Positions 31,123 to 43,505 of a stretch of 64,000 nucleotides of DNA are shown in pieces (within the stretch, counting starts at the first letter, position 1; each line of letters opens with the position of its first letter). The DNA comes from Certhia americana (Eukaryota; Chordata; Aves; Passeriformes; Certhiidae). The notes beneath the pieces were generated by a model. The model made no database searches. It saw only the letters and a list, made by a program, of their open reading frames with translations, and was not told where the DNA came from. The stretch covers positions 48,934,509 through 48,998,508 of the forward strand of contig CM031879.1 of NCBI GenBank assembly GCA_018697195.1, in the 5' to 3' direction. Made by a program: the position numbers and the translations under genes.

Positions 31123-34100
31123 ACAACACATGCGCATAGGCTCACATTCTTTTTCCACTACAGTACTTTGTTATATCCATTTACCATCTGATCATCATCT
31201 TTCCCAAGTCAGATCAAAATATCATCAATTTCCACAAATATAAGACTGAACTTTTAAAAAAATCCCAAGATTTTATTTCAATGTTGCCTAGTTATATTTG
31301 GGGAGTATTTGTTTGTCTGGAGAAGAGAAAGAATCTGGCTTCCCTCATTCCTTTTCATATTTGGTCTGAGAATTGAAATTATCTTTTCATTTTCTTGACT
31401 CCAGGTGCTGGGACTTTAAGGAAATTATTAGTTTTTAGGATGCTTAGGACAAGACAGTGAGAATCTGTATCATTTCCTTGCACTCCTTTGGTCAGACAGC
31501 TCTACTCCTGCTGTTAGGTGTGCCCTTACGCTCACATCTCCCCAAGTGTTTGCCTTCCTATGTTCCCCTGCACCTGACCCATATATCTCTGCACCACATG
31601 CAGCTCTGCTCAGTCCTTTTCAATCACACACAGAAATACCTTTTTGTTTTGGTCTGGTTTGTGTTCTTTTCAAGGCAAAGGTCAATGTTTATCTTGCCCC
31701 ATGCCGACATTTATCTTGCACCCTTCCGAGCCAGGCTTGTTGGCCTGAGCAGCCAAAAGTACAGGTGAATCCAAGAGGCACAGGGAACCCTCTGCAATTC
31801 CAGGCGGTCGTTACTGTGAGGGGAAAAGGAGAAGAGGAAAGTCTCTGTCCTCTAGGCAGGCTTGGGAGCTGTTGTATATTTCACATCCCCAGGGCAGACA
31901 GGCTGCTCCTATGAGATGGGAATTGCTAAGAGATTGAAAACTTGTTGCTGTGAATTTCAGAGATGCCTGGCAGGGGCAGCTGGTGCAATGAAGGGTTCAG
32001 TGTATTAAACTCACCATACTAAAGCCATAATGTGATTTTGCATGCTGCTGTGACCAGAATACCCAAGCCAGCTCAGCACCTCACCTCATCAGGGATACTC
32101 TCAATACCTCCTTGTTGCTCCAGCCCTTCTCCCTGCACCTGCAGTGCATGTCCCAGCCATGAGGCTTTAGAAGAATGTCGGTCTGCACAGGAGGAAAAGG
32201 ATTTTATCCCTTGACACCACCCAAGTCTCATAGGCATGTTGACTTCTTCATCTGCTCCTTTTAGGAGTGTGTCAAGCATCATTTGTAGGTGGGAATACAT
32301 CTGCAGTGAAGGAGATAGAGTAGGATTGCTGGCTGGGACCAGGAGCAAGAAAGTGAGTTTCTGGGATGGTGGGTCAGGTGTATGTGGAAGGGACACTTGG
32401 GAAGAGAGAGGTCAGGTGTCAAATGGGGCAACAATGAAGGGCGTGGAGGAAAACTAGGAAGAGGGATGCTCCAGGGAGAGAGCTGGGAATGGCTTGGGAG
32501 AGGAATGCCTTCAGAATAATTAGGATGTGTATAGGGATCTGGGAGGAAAGGTAGCCAGGAGATGGGGCTGTGGGAGGGCATGCACTGGGTTTGTACAAGG
32601 ATTTGCAGTCAGGTGAGCATAAGGAGGGTGGTGGGCATTTAGAGGAGATATATGCACCACTTCCCACAAGGTATATATTCCCTTTATAAAAATCGACTTT
32701 GTAATCTGGAATCTGAGATTTGCTCTGTAGGATCTGCCTCTTCTTTGCAAAGCATCTAAGAGAGTTCATCTTGTTAAATCCTCTGCCCTGGAGGAGGTGA
32801 GGAGGTCAAATGTCCTCTGAAGGACAAACATTTAGCAAAGCTGTTTCCCTACTGTTGCAGAGACCTTAATCCCTTGCCTCCTTCCCCTCTTCAGACTCTA
32901 ATAACTAGAAGGAAGAAAAGATAAGAAATACAGGTGGATGCAGGAGCGAGCCCTCCCTCCATCTTGCATGGGACTCCAAGTCTGTGTGCTACAGTCCCAG
33001 CTGGATTGTGCTATCTGCCCAGCTCTGCAGCTTCCCTGAAGGGGTGAGGGCAGGGCAAGCCTGGAGCTCCCTCCCAGACCTGTGTCCTGACTAACTCACG
33101 GTCACCCAAATCTCCTGGTGAGGCCCAGACTTTGCAACAGGGGAACACACAGGGCAAATGCCTGAGAACCCTATGCATCAGGAGACAAAAGCTAGTTTCA
33201 GGGTTTGCATGACTGAGGAGAAGCCCAAATAGTACATCTGTTTCCAGCTTTCTGTGTTTTTGCTCAGAAGACCTCAGGAATTGCAGTGGTCTCTGTCACA
33301 TAGAGCTGACTTTGGGGTGCAGCTCAGGTGCAGAGGATCCTGACTGGAAGTGAAAGAGATAAATAAAGGAAGATTTTTCAGTGGCAATAATTTAGTAATT
33401 TGCAGGTTTTAGGTTGATTTACCTCTGACACAGTGGGTATTAACACAAGGAAGCTGTGAGACATTCCTATGCACATTGTTCTTTTCTAGCCCAGAGGAAG
33501 CCAGGAAGGGACCTGAGGGTTTACTCTTTAGCTGTGAGTAAGCTTGCAAAAAACCTGCATTACTTGGGTCACTGACAACTTGTCTGCCCCAGGGGCAATG
33601 CTCCCCGCTGGCTGGGTAACAAGGTTTTCCATCTCCAGTGCTGGCAGTGTGGCAGTCAGCCACTTGAGGAAAAGATGGATCAAATCAGAATGCAGCCAAG
33701 GAAAACCTGAGAGGGAGATGGAGTCCAGCTCTGTGAGGCCAGGCTGAGGCTGCTAAGCAGTAGAAGGACAAAACCCAGTTTCTTCAGCACTCTGGAAGGT
33801 GAGGCTGAAGTATAGATAAATGGGAAAGAAACCTAGTGTTCCTATGAGTAGGAAAGGGTCAGGGAATCAAACTTACCCTTTTATTAGCTTTCCCTCCCAG
33901 CACCCATATCAGATACCAGTTGCCACCATTGCTGTGCCAAAAAAAGACCCACTACAGATAGAAGGCAGCAGATTAAGGGGAGTGCATGGAAATAGCAAAG
34001 GCTCCAATGCTCTACCTCTTCCTGAATGCTCTTTTCCTTCCTTTTTTTTTCCTTTTGGTACCCCATGTGCAGTGATTTCCCTTCTGCTCAGTGAGGAAAG

Positions 34101-35180
34101 GCAGGTGAATCCCTTTCTCTCACCACCTCTCCTCAGAGGGTCTCCAAGGGCTAGGGATGACAGTGTCTTTTTGGTCTGAGTTCTGCCACAGAGCAGAGAT
34201 GCAGGTCATACCTGACTAAGGACTGTTCTGCCAGCAGAACAGGCTGGAAATACCCACCAGGGCTCCAGCCAGCATCCAGCCACTCCTGCCAGAGAAGATG
34301 GCTCCATACACAAGCTTCCTCCTTGCCTTTGAGGGATGGACATGTCTCCCTTTGTTCTTCTCAAGAGAAAGCACCTCTGGGCAGAGAGGAGGGGAGCAGA
34401 TCTGTGTGGGTGCTGGAGAACGGTTCCCCACCTAGAAACAGGCATGCTGTTAGCAAACAGCACTGCACAGGATTGTCATCATGAGGTGAGGAGTCACAGG
34501 AGTAAGGGCCCTGACAAGAAGAAAGGGCAGGCCTGTACTCAGCACATACAGCCTGTTGGCCCTAATTTTTCCTCTGCTCTGGGCTCTATGTGCCAGGATG
34601 AGATGCATCAGGAGAAGGTACCATTTTGGTAAATCTTGAAGCTGACACTTTTAATATCCATTAGCACTGCTACTCTGCCAGAGAGCATTAGTTAAGAAAC
34701 ATGGACTGTTCCATCCCTGATCCTTAGTCCCAGCCCCTACTATCCCTCCTTTTGTCTCTCCAGCCCAGCCTGACTGCTCTTCCCAGTACTGACAAAATCA
34801 GTCATCTCAGGTCCAACCCCCTTGTTCAACAAATCTGTCAGTTCCATCTTTTACTCTGCTCATTTTCAAGGATTTTTGTATCTTGAGGAAAGCATCCCTC
34901 CGTGCAATGCACATGGACAAACTCCCAGACGCATACCTAGAAAAGGACAGAAGGCAAAACTTCCTTTCTTCTGCCTCCAAGAAACAGATATGAAGCACTA
35001 AATGGAGCAAAGGAAGGAGAAATTTTGAAATACAAGTGCTGGCATTCTCTCTTGGCTGCATTGCAGGAGTCAGCAGAATCCTCTGCCAGGATTTGATTTT
35101 GAGGCACTGTGCAAATGAGTTGTCAAAGCCACCCCTGTCATGTCTCCACTAGCTTGGGCTACTGAGCATCCAAAAGCAGG
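31123..35180. other. intergenic stretch, no gene seen
   Basis: The stretch consists of single-copy-looking DNA without a recognisable exon, RNA gene or transposon. The stretch 32.3-32.6 kb is purine-rich on the plus strand, which produces proline- and serine-rich frames on the minus strand that carry no other coding sign. Confidence 0.6.
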
Positions 35181-35590
35181 ATCACAGAATTATAAAAATA
35201 TAGAATGGATTGGGTTGGAAGGGACCTTACAAATCACCTAATTCCAATCCCTCTGCCATGGGCAGGGATATTTTCCCACTAGACCTGAGTGGATTGCTTA
35301 GAGTCCTTTCCAGCCTGGTCTTGAACACTACTGGGGATGAGGCATCCACAGCTTTTTTTGGGCAACCTGTTCCACTGCCTCACCATGCTCACAATAGAGG
35401 AATTCTTCCTAATGTCTGATGAAGATCTGCTCTCTTTCAGTTTTCCACTGTTCCCCCTTTTCCCATCACTGTGTGGCCTTGTAAAAAAGTCCCTCTAAAA
35501 CTCTCTTGTAGTCCCTGCTTTGGTGCTGAAAGGCTGCAATAAGGCATCCCTGGAGCCTTCTCCTCTCCAGGCTGAACAACAGTCCACAAA
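35181..35590 (-). mobile_element. CR1 LINE 3' end
   Basis: Read in plus orientation it starts TCACAGAATTATAAAAATAT and AGAATGGATTGGGTTGGAAG, the antisense of the CR1 3' end, and continues through CCTCTGCCATGGGCAGGGA, CCTGGTCTTGAACACTAC, GGGCAACCTGTTCCACTGCC and TCTCCAGGCTGAACAAC. This is a nearly continuous match of about 400 bases to the 3' non-coding end of avian CR1 on the minus strand, 5'-truncated as is typical. Confidence 0.95.
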
Positions 35591-37299
35591 AAAGGATGGA
35601 TCAGGAGCCAAGAGTAACATAAGCATGGGCAGGGCAGTCACCCCACACTACCCAAGCAGAGGTGATGATAGCAACAAGAACTATTAACAAACTCCGACAA
35701 ACCAAGAGGATGAAGCAGACCTCAGATCCATTCAGGAGCCATACAACTACAGTACAACAGAAGTGAGTGCCTTGGCATGAGCTTAAATAGGCCTCGGGGG
35801 CCTGGGTGGAGGATGTGTGAGTGGAAACCACAGGTAAGACTGACCAGAGCAGTTAAGGCTCATTAGCACACTTAGGGCCCTGACGCTGTTTAATACCACT
35901 GAATGGTCCTGGATGTGTTGGTTACTACAAGTGTCACTGGAAGTAGGTGGGCAGCTGGTACATTCAAGCCTGTGTTTGTGATGAAGAGATTTATACATGC
36001 CCAATGTATCTGTGCATACTTATATGAAGCTGTGTGACTCCTGAATCCAAAGCAAAAAAAAGTGCTGCTGACAGAGCTGCTCAATCTACGCCCCCAGTAA
36101 TCTGGTCTGCTCTCAAAAGTATGGGTGAGTTAGTTTTACCATTTCTATAGTCTCAGTTTAAATAAATTAATGATGAGAAAATCTTTTTCAGAAAGACGAG
36201 CCTTAGCCTTTTAATTTCTTGGTCTCAGTTGTTGTATTTGGCTGAGTTTGAATCAAAGCAGCTGTCCATCACTGTACCTAGACAAGTAGTAGAATCTACA
36301 AATATGCTTGAGCTACCCCTGTTAAGAAAGATTCTGGGCAGATGGTTAAAGAGTTTGTAGCATGCTAGGAAGCTGGAAAAGAAGACACTGTTTTCTTGAA
36401 TGTGGGGAGATGTTTTTGTCTGAGACCTACTTTATTAGGATATTCTAGGGAGTTCTCACAGTGAGAAACAGAGGAAATAAAAATTTCCTCCCTTCAAGCA
36501 AAGGACATTGTCACCTTGTCCTATGCAGATCAGAGGTAAAAGAAAGAGGTAAAATTGAAGAGAAGAAATGAATGTGTGTTAAAGTACCAAGCATGCACAG
36601 ATGTCTGAAAGGACAATAGTCACAGAAGAAAAACTGATTGGAAGTTGCACACACAAAATATGCAGCTAGACAGACGAAGTCTTTCAAATATGTTATTATT
36701 TAGAAATAATTCCATAGCAAAGCACAGGTGTGAAAAATCAGTATCTCATACAGAAATTTCCTGGCAGAACAGAGTGCTTTGGCAGCTCCATCCCAGCCCC
36801 AATACCACAGCAGCTCTAGGCTGTCTCTTGTCGTGAGCTTTAGCCTTACTTTCTGGCTCAGGTTGGGACTAAAATCCTGCCTCTGACCCACACCACAAAC
36901 TTCCACCCAGCATGACTCTCTTAGTAGTATACTTTTAGTTTTGTCCCCCTGCTTTAAACCTACTCCAACCACACCTCTAGTTTTTTATCTTTATACCTTC
37001 ACTAATGGCTTTTATCCTCTCTCCAGGATGTAATGGATTTTTATAGACAGGACTCTTAGCCATGGTCTTTGCTGTACTAAGTTCATCTTGAATCCTCAGA
37101 TAGCTATCTTAAAATATTTGAAACTGCAATTCATTGTCTTCATTTTACCCTGTCTACTGTTTTTAAACGCAGAATCCAGCTATTTATCTTAGGAGCATAA
37201 TATACTATTTGTAATGTCTCCTATTAACATGGTGTTCTGGCACCAAACAGAAAAAGCCCTGTGACTGCAAAAATTCTGGAACTGCTTCTTCTGCATATT
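35591..37299. other. intergenic stretch, no gene seen
   Basis: AT-rich DNA without a recognisable exon or transposon. The open frames are short and none resembles a known protein. Confidence 0.55.
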
Positions 37300-37533
37300 A
37301 GTATGCTCAAGTCCCCTGGAACATACAAAAAATTTTCCTCCTCCAAGGTTCTTCAGCCAGAGGGTGATGGGGCACTGGAACTCTCCAGGAAAGTGGTCAC
37401 AGCACCAAGCCTGATAGAGTTCAAGAAGCATATGGACAATACTCTCAGGTACATGGTGTGACTCTTGGGGTATCCTCTGCAGCTTCAGGAGCTGGACTTG
37501 ATGTTCAGGATCAACACGTTCTGTGATTCAGTG
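37300..37533 (+). mobile_element. CR1 LINE 3' end, older copy
   Basis: The sequence reads GGTTCTTCAGCCAGAGGGTG, GAGTTCAAGAAGCATATGGA, CAATACTCTCAGGTACATGG, CAGGAGCTGGACTTGATG and ends TTCTGTGATTCAG, which is the sense 3' end of a CR1 subfamily. It is short and more diverged than the copy at 35.2 kb, so it is probably an older insertion. Confidence 0.85.
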
Positions 37534-37919
37534 AGTGCCTAATGCCTTTTTAGGCACTTGAATTCCCATTGATTGGAAGGGACTGTAACTGTGAAAACTA
37601 AAGTAATTTGCCATTCCTTCACTCTGGTTTGTAAAGGTCAGAGTAGCCCAGAGACAGACAAACAGAATGAATGAATTAAGCAGTTCTGAATTAATCTCTA
37701 GTTTAGCAACATGTTCCTTTAGTCCTCAGGAAGGATTAGACAGGCAACACCTCAGAGCTGACCTCTAAGCTCTACCTGCTGCTGCTCCAGACAGCCCAAG
37801 GTTGATTTGGATTTGAAGCAACTGCTGTCAATAATATAAAACTCAAGAGGTGAATAACAGGCCCCCTCATGAGATTTTTTTTTTCCCAGCCAACCTCTCT
37901 GCTCCTGCAGCTTTAAGCC

Positions 37920-38380
37920 CAATGAAGAAATGGGTAATTTTTTTTCCTAATGATTGAAAGAAGGCAGATAAGAGGTAGGTCTTCAAATTAAGAATCCAAG
38001 GCTTGATTGCAGCTCTTATCATATTTTTCCATTTTTTCCCCTTCTTCCCAACAGAAAATAAATTGCTTCAATAAATTATGTATTTAATCTGCATAGAGGA
38101 CCAGCAGACTGGGCTCTCCTTTTAATATTTTCTATTGCGAGATAATCAACCCGTTTCTCTCACTGCATGGAACAAACTAATAGATTTTGAACAATTCCAT
38201 TATTTGATGATTTCTACCATTATTAATACAAATTGTCTCTACTCGCTTTCAATTAGGGGATTTTTATTTTCTAATAAATCCCAATCATGTTCTCTCAAAC
38301 ACCACCTAAATATGGAGAGATTATTGCACTTTCCTTTTAAACAAAGAACCTATCATATTGCCTGTCTCACCTCCCTCTGC
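37920..38380. promoter_or_regulatory. AT-rich candidate conserved non-coding element
   Basis: About 460 bases unusually rich in TAAT/ATTA homeodomain-type cores and in long non-repetitive AT-rich words (for instance TTTTAATATTTTCTATTGCG and AACAATTCCATTATTTGATG). It has no simple repeat, no transposon signature and no coding frame beyond 84 codons. Such composition is common in developmental enhancers. This is inferred from texture; only a cross-species alignment could establish it. Confidence 0.35.
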
Positions 38381-39424
38381 TTCTCATGACTTTCCTTCCT
38401 CCGAATTCTTTTTCCATTTTCCCCTCCTGTCATTGTCAGCAGACCTCACTTACTTTCTTCTCCTACAGCTTTCTTCCAAATCTAGTTCTATGTCTGAGGG
38501 GTATAGTTTGCCCCACACACAGAGCTAAGATCTTGGTGGATTTTTTATTAGGGATGGGAGGTTGTGGGATCTGCGGTTTTGGAGAGGGAAAACATCCTTT
38601 TCAAAGGCCCTGAGTCACACAAATAAGGCCACTGAAGTGTTTGTGAGAAGGTGCTCCAGGACATAATCACATAGTAGTAATTTAAGAGTGATCCACCCTG
38701 AAAAAGCAAAAGATCTAGAATTTTGTCCTGAGGAACAAATGCTTAATAACACATAAGTACAAAATATTATCCTCAAAATAGAATGTCATTTTTTCAGATA
38801 CCAACTATTGTACAAACAGCTCTCTTACTGCTATCAATCGAGTGCATTCTCTAAATGGTGCTGCTTAGAGCAGACATTCAGCTCACTTTTTGATGCAGCA
38901 GCTTCTGGTCTGGAACCTGCTGCCCTGTGTGCTCTTGCAGTGCAGCAGTGTGTCTTAGTGACATGAGGTGCCTGGAGAGGTAAGATTCGGTGTGGAGGAT
39001 GTCTGCACTGCCATCTTGGAGCAGTCTGGAGACCCATTCTGTATTCAGTGCTGAGGTAGCACAATTTAGCTTTCAGAAGAGGCACTATGGAGTCCAACCC
39101 AGCAGGTGGGCAAGACTGGTTATGGGTGAGGAGCACCATGCACACCCAGTTCAGCAGCAGCTCTCCCCCAGCATGGCAACTGGATGCTCTGAGGTAACCA
39201 CCAGCCTCAGAAGGTTGCCAAAGGCATCCCAGCTGCCTTTCCCAGGAGAAAGGAACACAATCAGGCCATAGGTTTCTTCATACAACTTGTCTTTTTTACT
39301 GCTGCTGCCTGTCCTCCTGAGAGGTAGGAGAGTGCAAGTTGTCAGCTGCTATGGCAACCCTGTCTTGTCTGGCAAGGAGCTGGGAAGGATGAGAATGAGG
39401 GCAGGGGTGGGAAAGGGTGTGGTG
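38381..39424. other. intergenic stretch, no gene seen
   Basis: Single-copy-looking DNA left of the CpG-rich island. Short opposed frames at 38834-39271 lack any family resemblance. Confidence 0.55.
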
Positions 39425-40200
39425 ATAGAAGATCTCCACATCTTAGTTCAAGATAATCAATATGCATTCATCATCCTTCATCACTGCAAAACAAATGAGA
39501 CTGCTAGGCAGAAGGGGAGGAGACTGCTGTGGGATGAACGGGCAGAAGGACGGGAGAGCTGGGTTGTGGCACAGTGATGGGCTGGCCATAAACTCCACAT
39601 GCATGGGCTTCATCTCTCTCTGCACTTTGGCCACGTCGTTCACAGTCTGCGCCGCACATCCTCTCCCAGTGGATCGCACCTCCACCTCCCCTCCCTCGGC
39701 CTCTGGCGTTGCTGTTGCTCACCTGCATATGTTCTCTGTAAGCGTCACTTCACAGCCCCTCCTGGACACGCACAAAGACACACCTTTGCCCCCACCTGCG
39801 GGCAGGTTTGCAATTCACAGCTGCAGAGCTGTGGAGGTGTGGTTCCTTATCCTGATTCAAACCCCACCCTGCTCCTGTGATTCCGGACCCGCCGGCCGCA
39901 TGTGCACACACCTTGTAGCACACAGAAGGCACTGCCACACATAGACGCTCCCAGGCTTGGCCTCTGCCACATATGTTTGCATACACTGTCACAGCCAACT
40001 TCCCTCCTCCCCTCCCCTCCCCAGCAAATTTGCTTGAAGCATTTGAGCTCCCCAGCATACACACATCCTCCCCTCCGCCCCGATTCTCCCTCCTGCCACG
40101 CCAGCCAGCACCAGCCACCCCCGCGAAAACACACGCATGCCGATCGAGAGCGGCGGCAGAGCCCTCAGTGAGCTGCTGGAGCAGAACAGATGGCTTAGCA
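39425..40200. promoter_or_regulatory. isolated CpG-rich island
   Basis: Between about 39632 and 40155 I count 25 CpG, far above the surrounding desert, with dense patches TTCCGGACCCGCCGGCCGC (39882-39900) and CCGATCGAGAGCGGCGG (40140-40156). A CNE-like AT-rich block with TCAATATGCATTCATCATCC lies just left (about 39456-39475). This could be the promoter of an unannotated transcript or a distal developmental element. A 202-codon minus-strand frame (39750-40358) crosses it, but stop-poor frames are expected in GC-rich DNA and it matches nothing I know. No first exon can be defined. Confidence 0.4.
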
Positions 40201-43200
40201 ACCAAAAAAACAGTCATTTGCTCCACAAGTTTCTTCCTCAACGTTCTGTTTGTTTTCAGAACACGTTCATCACCAGAATAAAATCCAGGCAAGATGGGCT
40301 GATATAAACACCCCAGCCTTGATCCCTTGAGGTGTGAAGTCCCACCTGTTTTTTGCACCCTTTTTTTTCTTTTTTCACAGATTTCAACTCACTCTTCCTG
40401 AGGCATCCCCTCCCCCTTTCCCCTTTCCTGCTTGCAAATGTCCCCCCTCATCAGCATACAGATTAACTTCATCTTCCTTGGGAAACAATACCCCCACAGC
40501 TTGTCTCATTCTTGTCCTCAGCTGGAAGGCACACTTTATATTTTCCAATGCTCATTTCTCCATTTCAGGTGTGCAACTGACTCAAAAGAGCACTTTGTCT
40601 TTTGTCTCATGCTGGAGTTACTTCCCTGAAAAACATTTACTGTGGGTTTGAAAAAGCTACATAGTGCTACTATGCCACAGTGGGCACAGTATCCACCAGG
40701 TAGCACATGCTGCTAAAAAGAACATTTGGGAATATGTTGCAGCTTCTTCTCCCCTACACGGAATTCCTGTCTGGGACTTGGGAGAGCAGATAAAGGGGCA
40801 CTTGTATGAGTGAGGGGAAACTGTCTCTTGCAAGCAGGAAGGAAGCTGTCATAATCTTTTTATGTGCTGCATCACAGCTGAGTGGGAGTTTTATCTCACA
40901 CAGGTCAGTTATCAGGGCTGACCTTATCCAGGACCTATGGTAAGGGGCAGGGGAGTCTCAGACCCTGCTCTGCTACAGCTTTCTGCCATCTGTGGGGGTT
41001 GGGGGTTTCCATCCCTGCTGTACATCAGCACTTGAGCTGTTCTGTCCATCACTAGAAGCTTCTGGTCAAACTGAGCTGCAGCAGGAGGTAAGCCTGACTC
41101 CATCCAGGGATGTGTCTGTAACTGGGCCTCAGAGACCCACTCTCCCACAACTTTACCAAAATTCAGGGCTGGGAACTCAAATGCAGGGTCCAACCTTCCC
41201 TGCCAGCAGAAACCAAGCAATTTTTACAAGCAAGCCAATTATCAGTTCTCTGTTCATTCTCACACTGACACTTAATGATGATGCCTCCTGGGAGAATTCA
41301 CCAGATGCATGGGGTGGGCAGGAAAAAGTCTGAGGAAGGAAAACAGCTGGTTTCAGTGAAGTAGAAGGACAGAAGAGATGGGTTTGTCTGGGGTCACTCT
41401 ATGGCTGCTGGACAAATTATCTCAAACCCTTAAACAGGAATCCCCCCACTTAAACAGGAATCTCTGCTTTTGCAATGTTCTCCACTGTAAGGGAACTGCA
41501 CATCTCTGTTTCATCACTGAGGACAGGCCCCAAAGCTCCAGAGTACAGCCAATTAAGAGCCAGGCTGTGCACAAGCTGCCTTTGTATTTCTAGCAGTAGC
41601 TGGGGTAGTGCCCTCCCTGCACACCTCTTTCCCTACTCCCTTCTCCATGAAGAAAAGAAAACATAAAAAGCTTCTGTAAGATAAAAAAGAATTTTTGAAA
41701 AGAAAGGCTAGATGAAGAGGTAATTGCCAAACACAGTCAGCATGAGGAGAGGCAATGAGAGGTGTGAGGAGTCCACAGGTATGTGAAGGCAAGCACTTGT
41801 GTCAATAATTCATGAGGAGGAAGCACTCCTGTGCTAAGAGGCTACTGTCCTCAGCCAGTGTTGAGTGACTGACCAGGGCAGCAGGCAGGGAAAGGTTCAA
41901 AAACATGGTCCAGGCAGGCAGAGTTTGATGACATGGGGGTCTGGACAAAGGAGGGATGCAGAGGTTGAAAAGAGAAACTGAACCTTTATGGGAGGTAAGT
42001 GGGGACTGAGAAATGCAAAGTGATAACCTTTAACCCTAAAGAAAAGTTGTGCTCCAACATGATTACGCTAGGTCATGCTTACTTCTGACTTAACCAGCCA
42101 TGTTATACTTAAGGGATCATTACAGCTGAGCATAAACTAAACACAGTCATCAATGCTGTGTCCAGCTCATGGGACAGACAATTTCGGTATAAGGGCCAAG
42201 ACAAGGTCTGCAAACCTGCTGTGGTTTTTTGTGTATCACCAGCCTCTCCTGCAAAGACAGGCTGCACCATGCCTTGGTAATCCCATCCCACGTCGATGGA
42301 GCCAGGGACTGCAGTATGCCATGGTTGCCTGCTCACCTGCGTCCCTGCCCTGTCACATCAGGCAGGCACAGATGGGGTCTCACTGCACATGGGCTCAGCA
42401 CAGCACAGGAGCAGAGCTGAGACGTGTTCTGGTGTGTTGAAGCTCAAATGTAGCCTAAAGAATTTTCCTTTGTTCCCAAGGGCCCTTCTAGGGGAGGAGG
42501 GCATGAGCATCAGCCTTGCCACCACCATGAAATTGTGAGCAGTTGTGCTACGCAGCACAGCAACAACTGTGAAATCCCGAGGGGAGTCACAAATTCGTTA
42601 TACTGTAATGTATCTGGGTCATACAGGGCAGGCAAAGCAGGGGAAATGACAGGACAGGGAGAGCTGAAATTCATCCTCCCAGGCTGCCTCCACTGTGAGC
42701 AAGAACAAACACCCACAATGTTGAGCAGGCTGTTGTGATGGCTGCTGGAGCCATCCAGGGCTTTTCCCAGAATTATTGTGTCTGTAGTCTCCAGAAACAA
42801 ACCACAATGTCATCCTTTTGCTGAGTATTCTCACCAATTGCCAGGCTGAAAGACCAGGAAGAAGTAGGAGTTCCCTGGCAAGATCAGTGGGTGATCAACA
42901 CACCAGGAAGGTTCCTGAGCCTATCACATCTGGTTCTGTGAGCAACCCTCTCATCTAGTGACAACCACAATTTCTCCTGCCTCCTGCTTACCTTGGGAGT
43001 TCTCCTCCAGGCTTCCAGCCCTGCTCCCTCTCTCCTCCATCACTGTGCAAGACACCAGCAGGCGGTGAGAGTGGGTCTGGGGGATGAAGGCTGCATTTCT
43101 TGACAAAGTCAGTCAAGGTTTGGCTTGATCAGCCGACAAACCCTAGGGCCTTCCAGGTGTTTCACTCACCCTTATTCTGATGCTCTTTCTCCCAGAAAAC

Positions 43201-43424
43201 TCCCCCACAGACATCACCCAGTGCAATAATTTCTACCACCATGGGAACATCTTAATTTTTGTTGCCTTTACTTCCTTGGTGCTCCCATTAAAAAAAAAAG
43301 TATTATCACAGAGGGCCATTATGGATAAATGGTCTTGTGACAGGTCTGTTTAGCAGAGGATAGGGAGGAAGCAGGAGCCTGGGTATGCAGAGGTGGGGGA
43401 GGCTGGAGCTGTTCTCCCGCTGAC
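40201..43424. other. intergenic stretch, no gene seen
   Basis: No exon, RNA gene or transposon recognised. A 14-base duplication with 20-base period (cttaaacaggaatc at 41429-41442 and 41449-41462) is the only internal repeat noted. Confidence 0.55.
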
Positions 43425-43505
43425 AGCGGCATTCATCCGCAGAACTGTGCAGGACCTAATTAACGTGCAGTGATGCTGCCCATGGCAGGTAGTGCCACAG
43501 CAGGA
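43425..43505. promoter_or_regulatory. candidate conserved non-coding element
   Basis: A CpG-containing, non-repetitive block includes GCGGCATTCATCCGCAGAAC and CTAATTAACGTGCAGTGATG, the latter carrying a homeodomain TAATTA core. It stands out from the purine-rich repeat-like DNA to its right (43510-43620). Inference from sequence texture only. Confidence 0.3.

Noticed and set aside
39750..40358. 202-codon minus-strand open frame across the CpG-rich island.
   Set aside because: GC-rich DNA has few stop codons; the translation is glycine-, arginine- and cysteine-rich low complexity and resembles no protein family.
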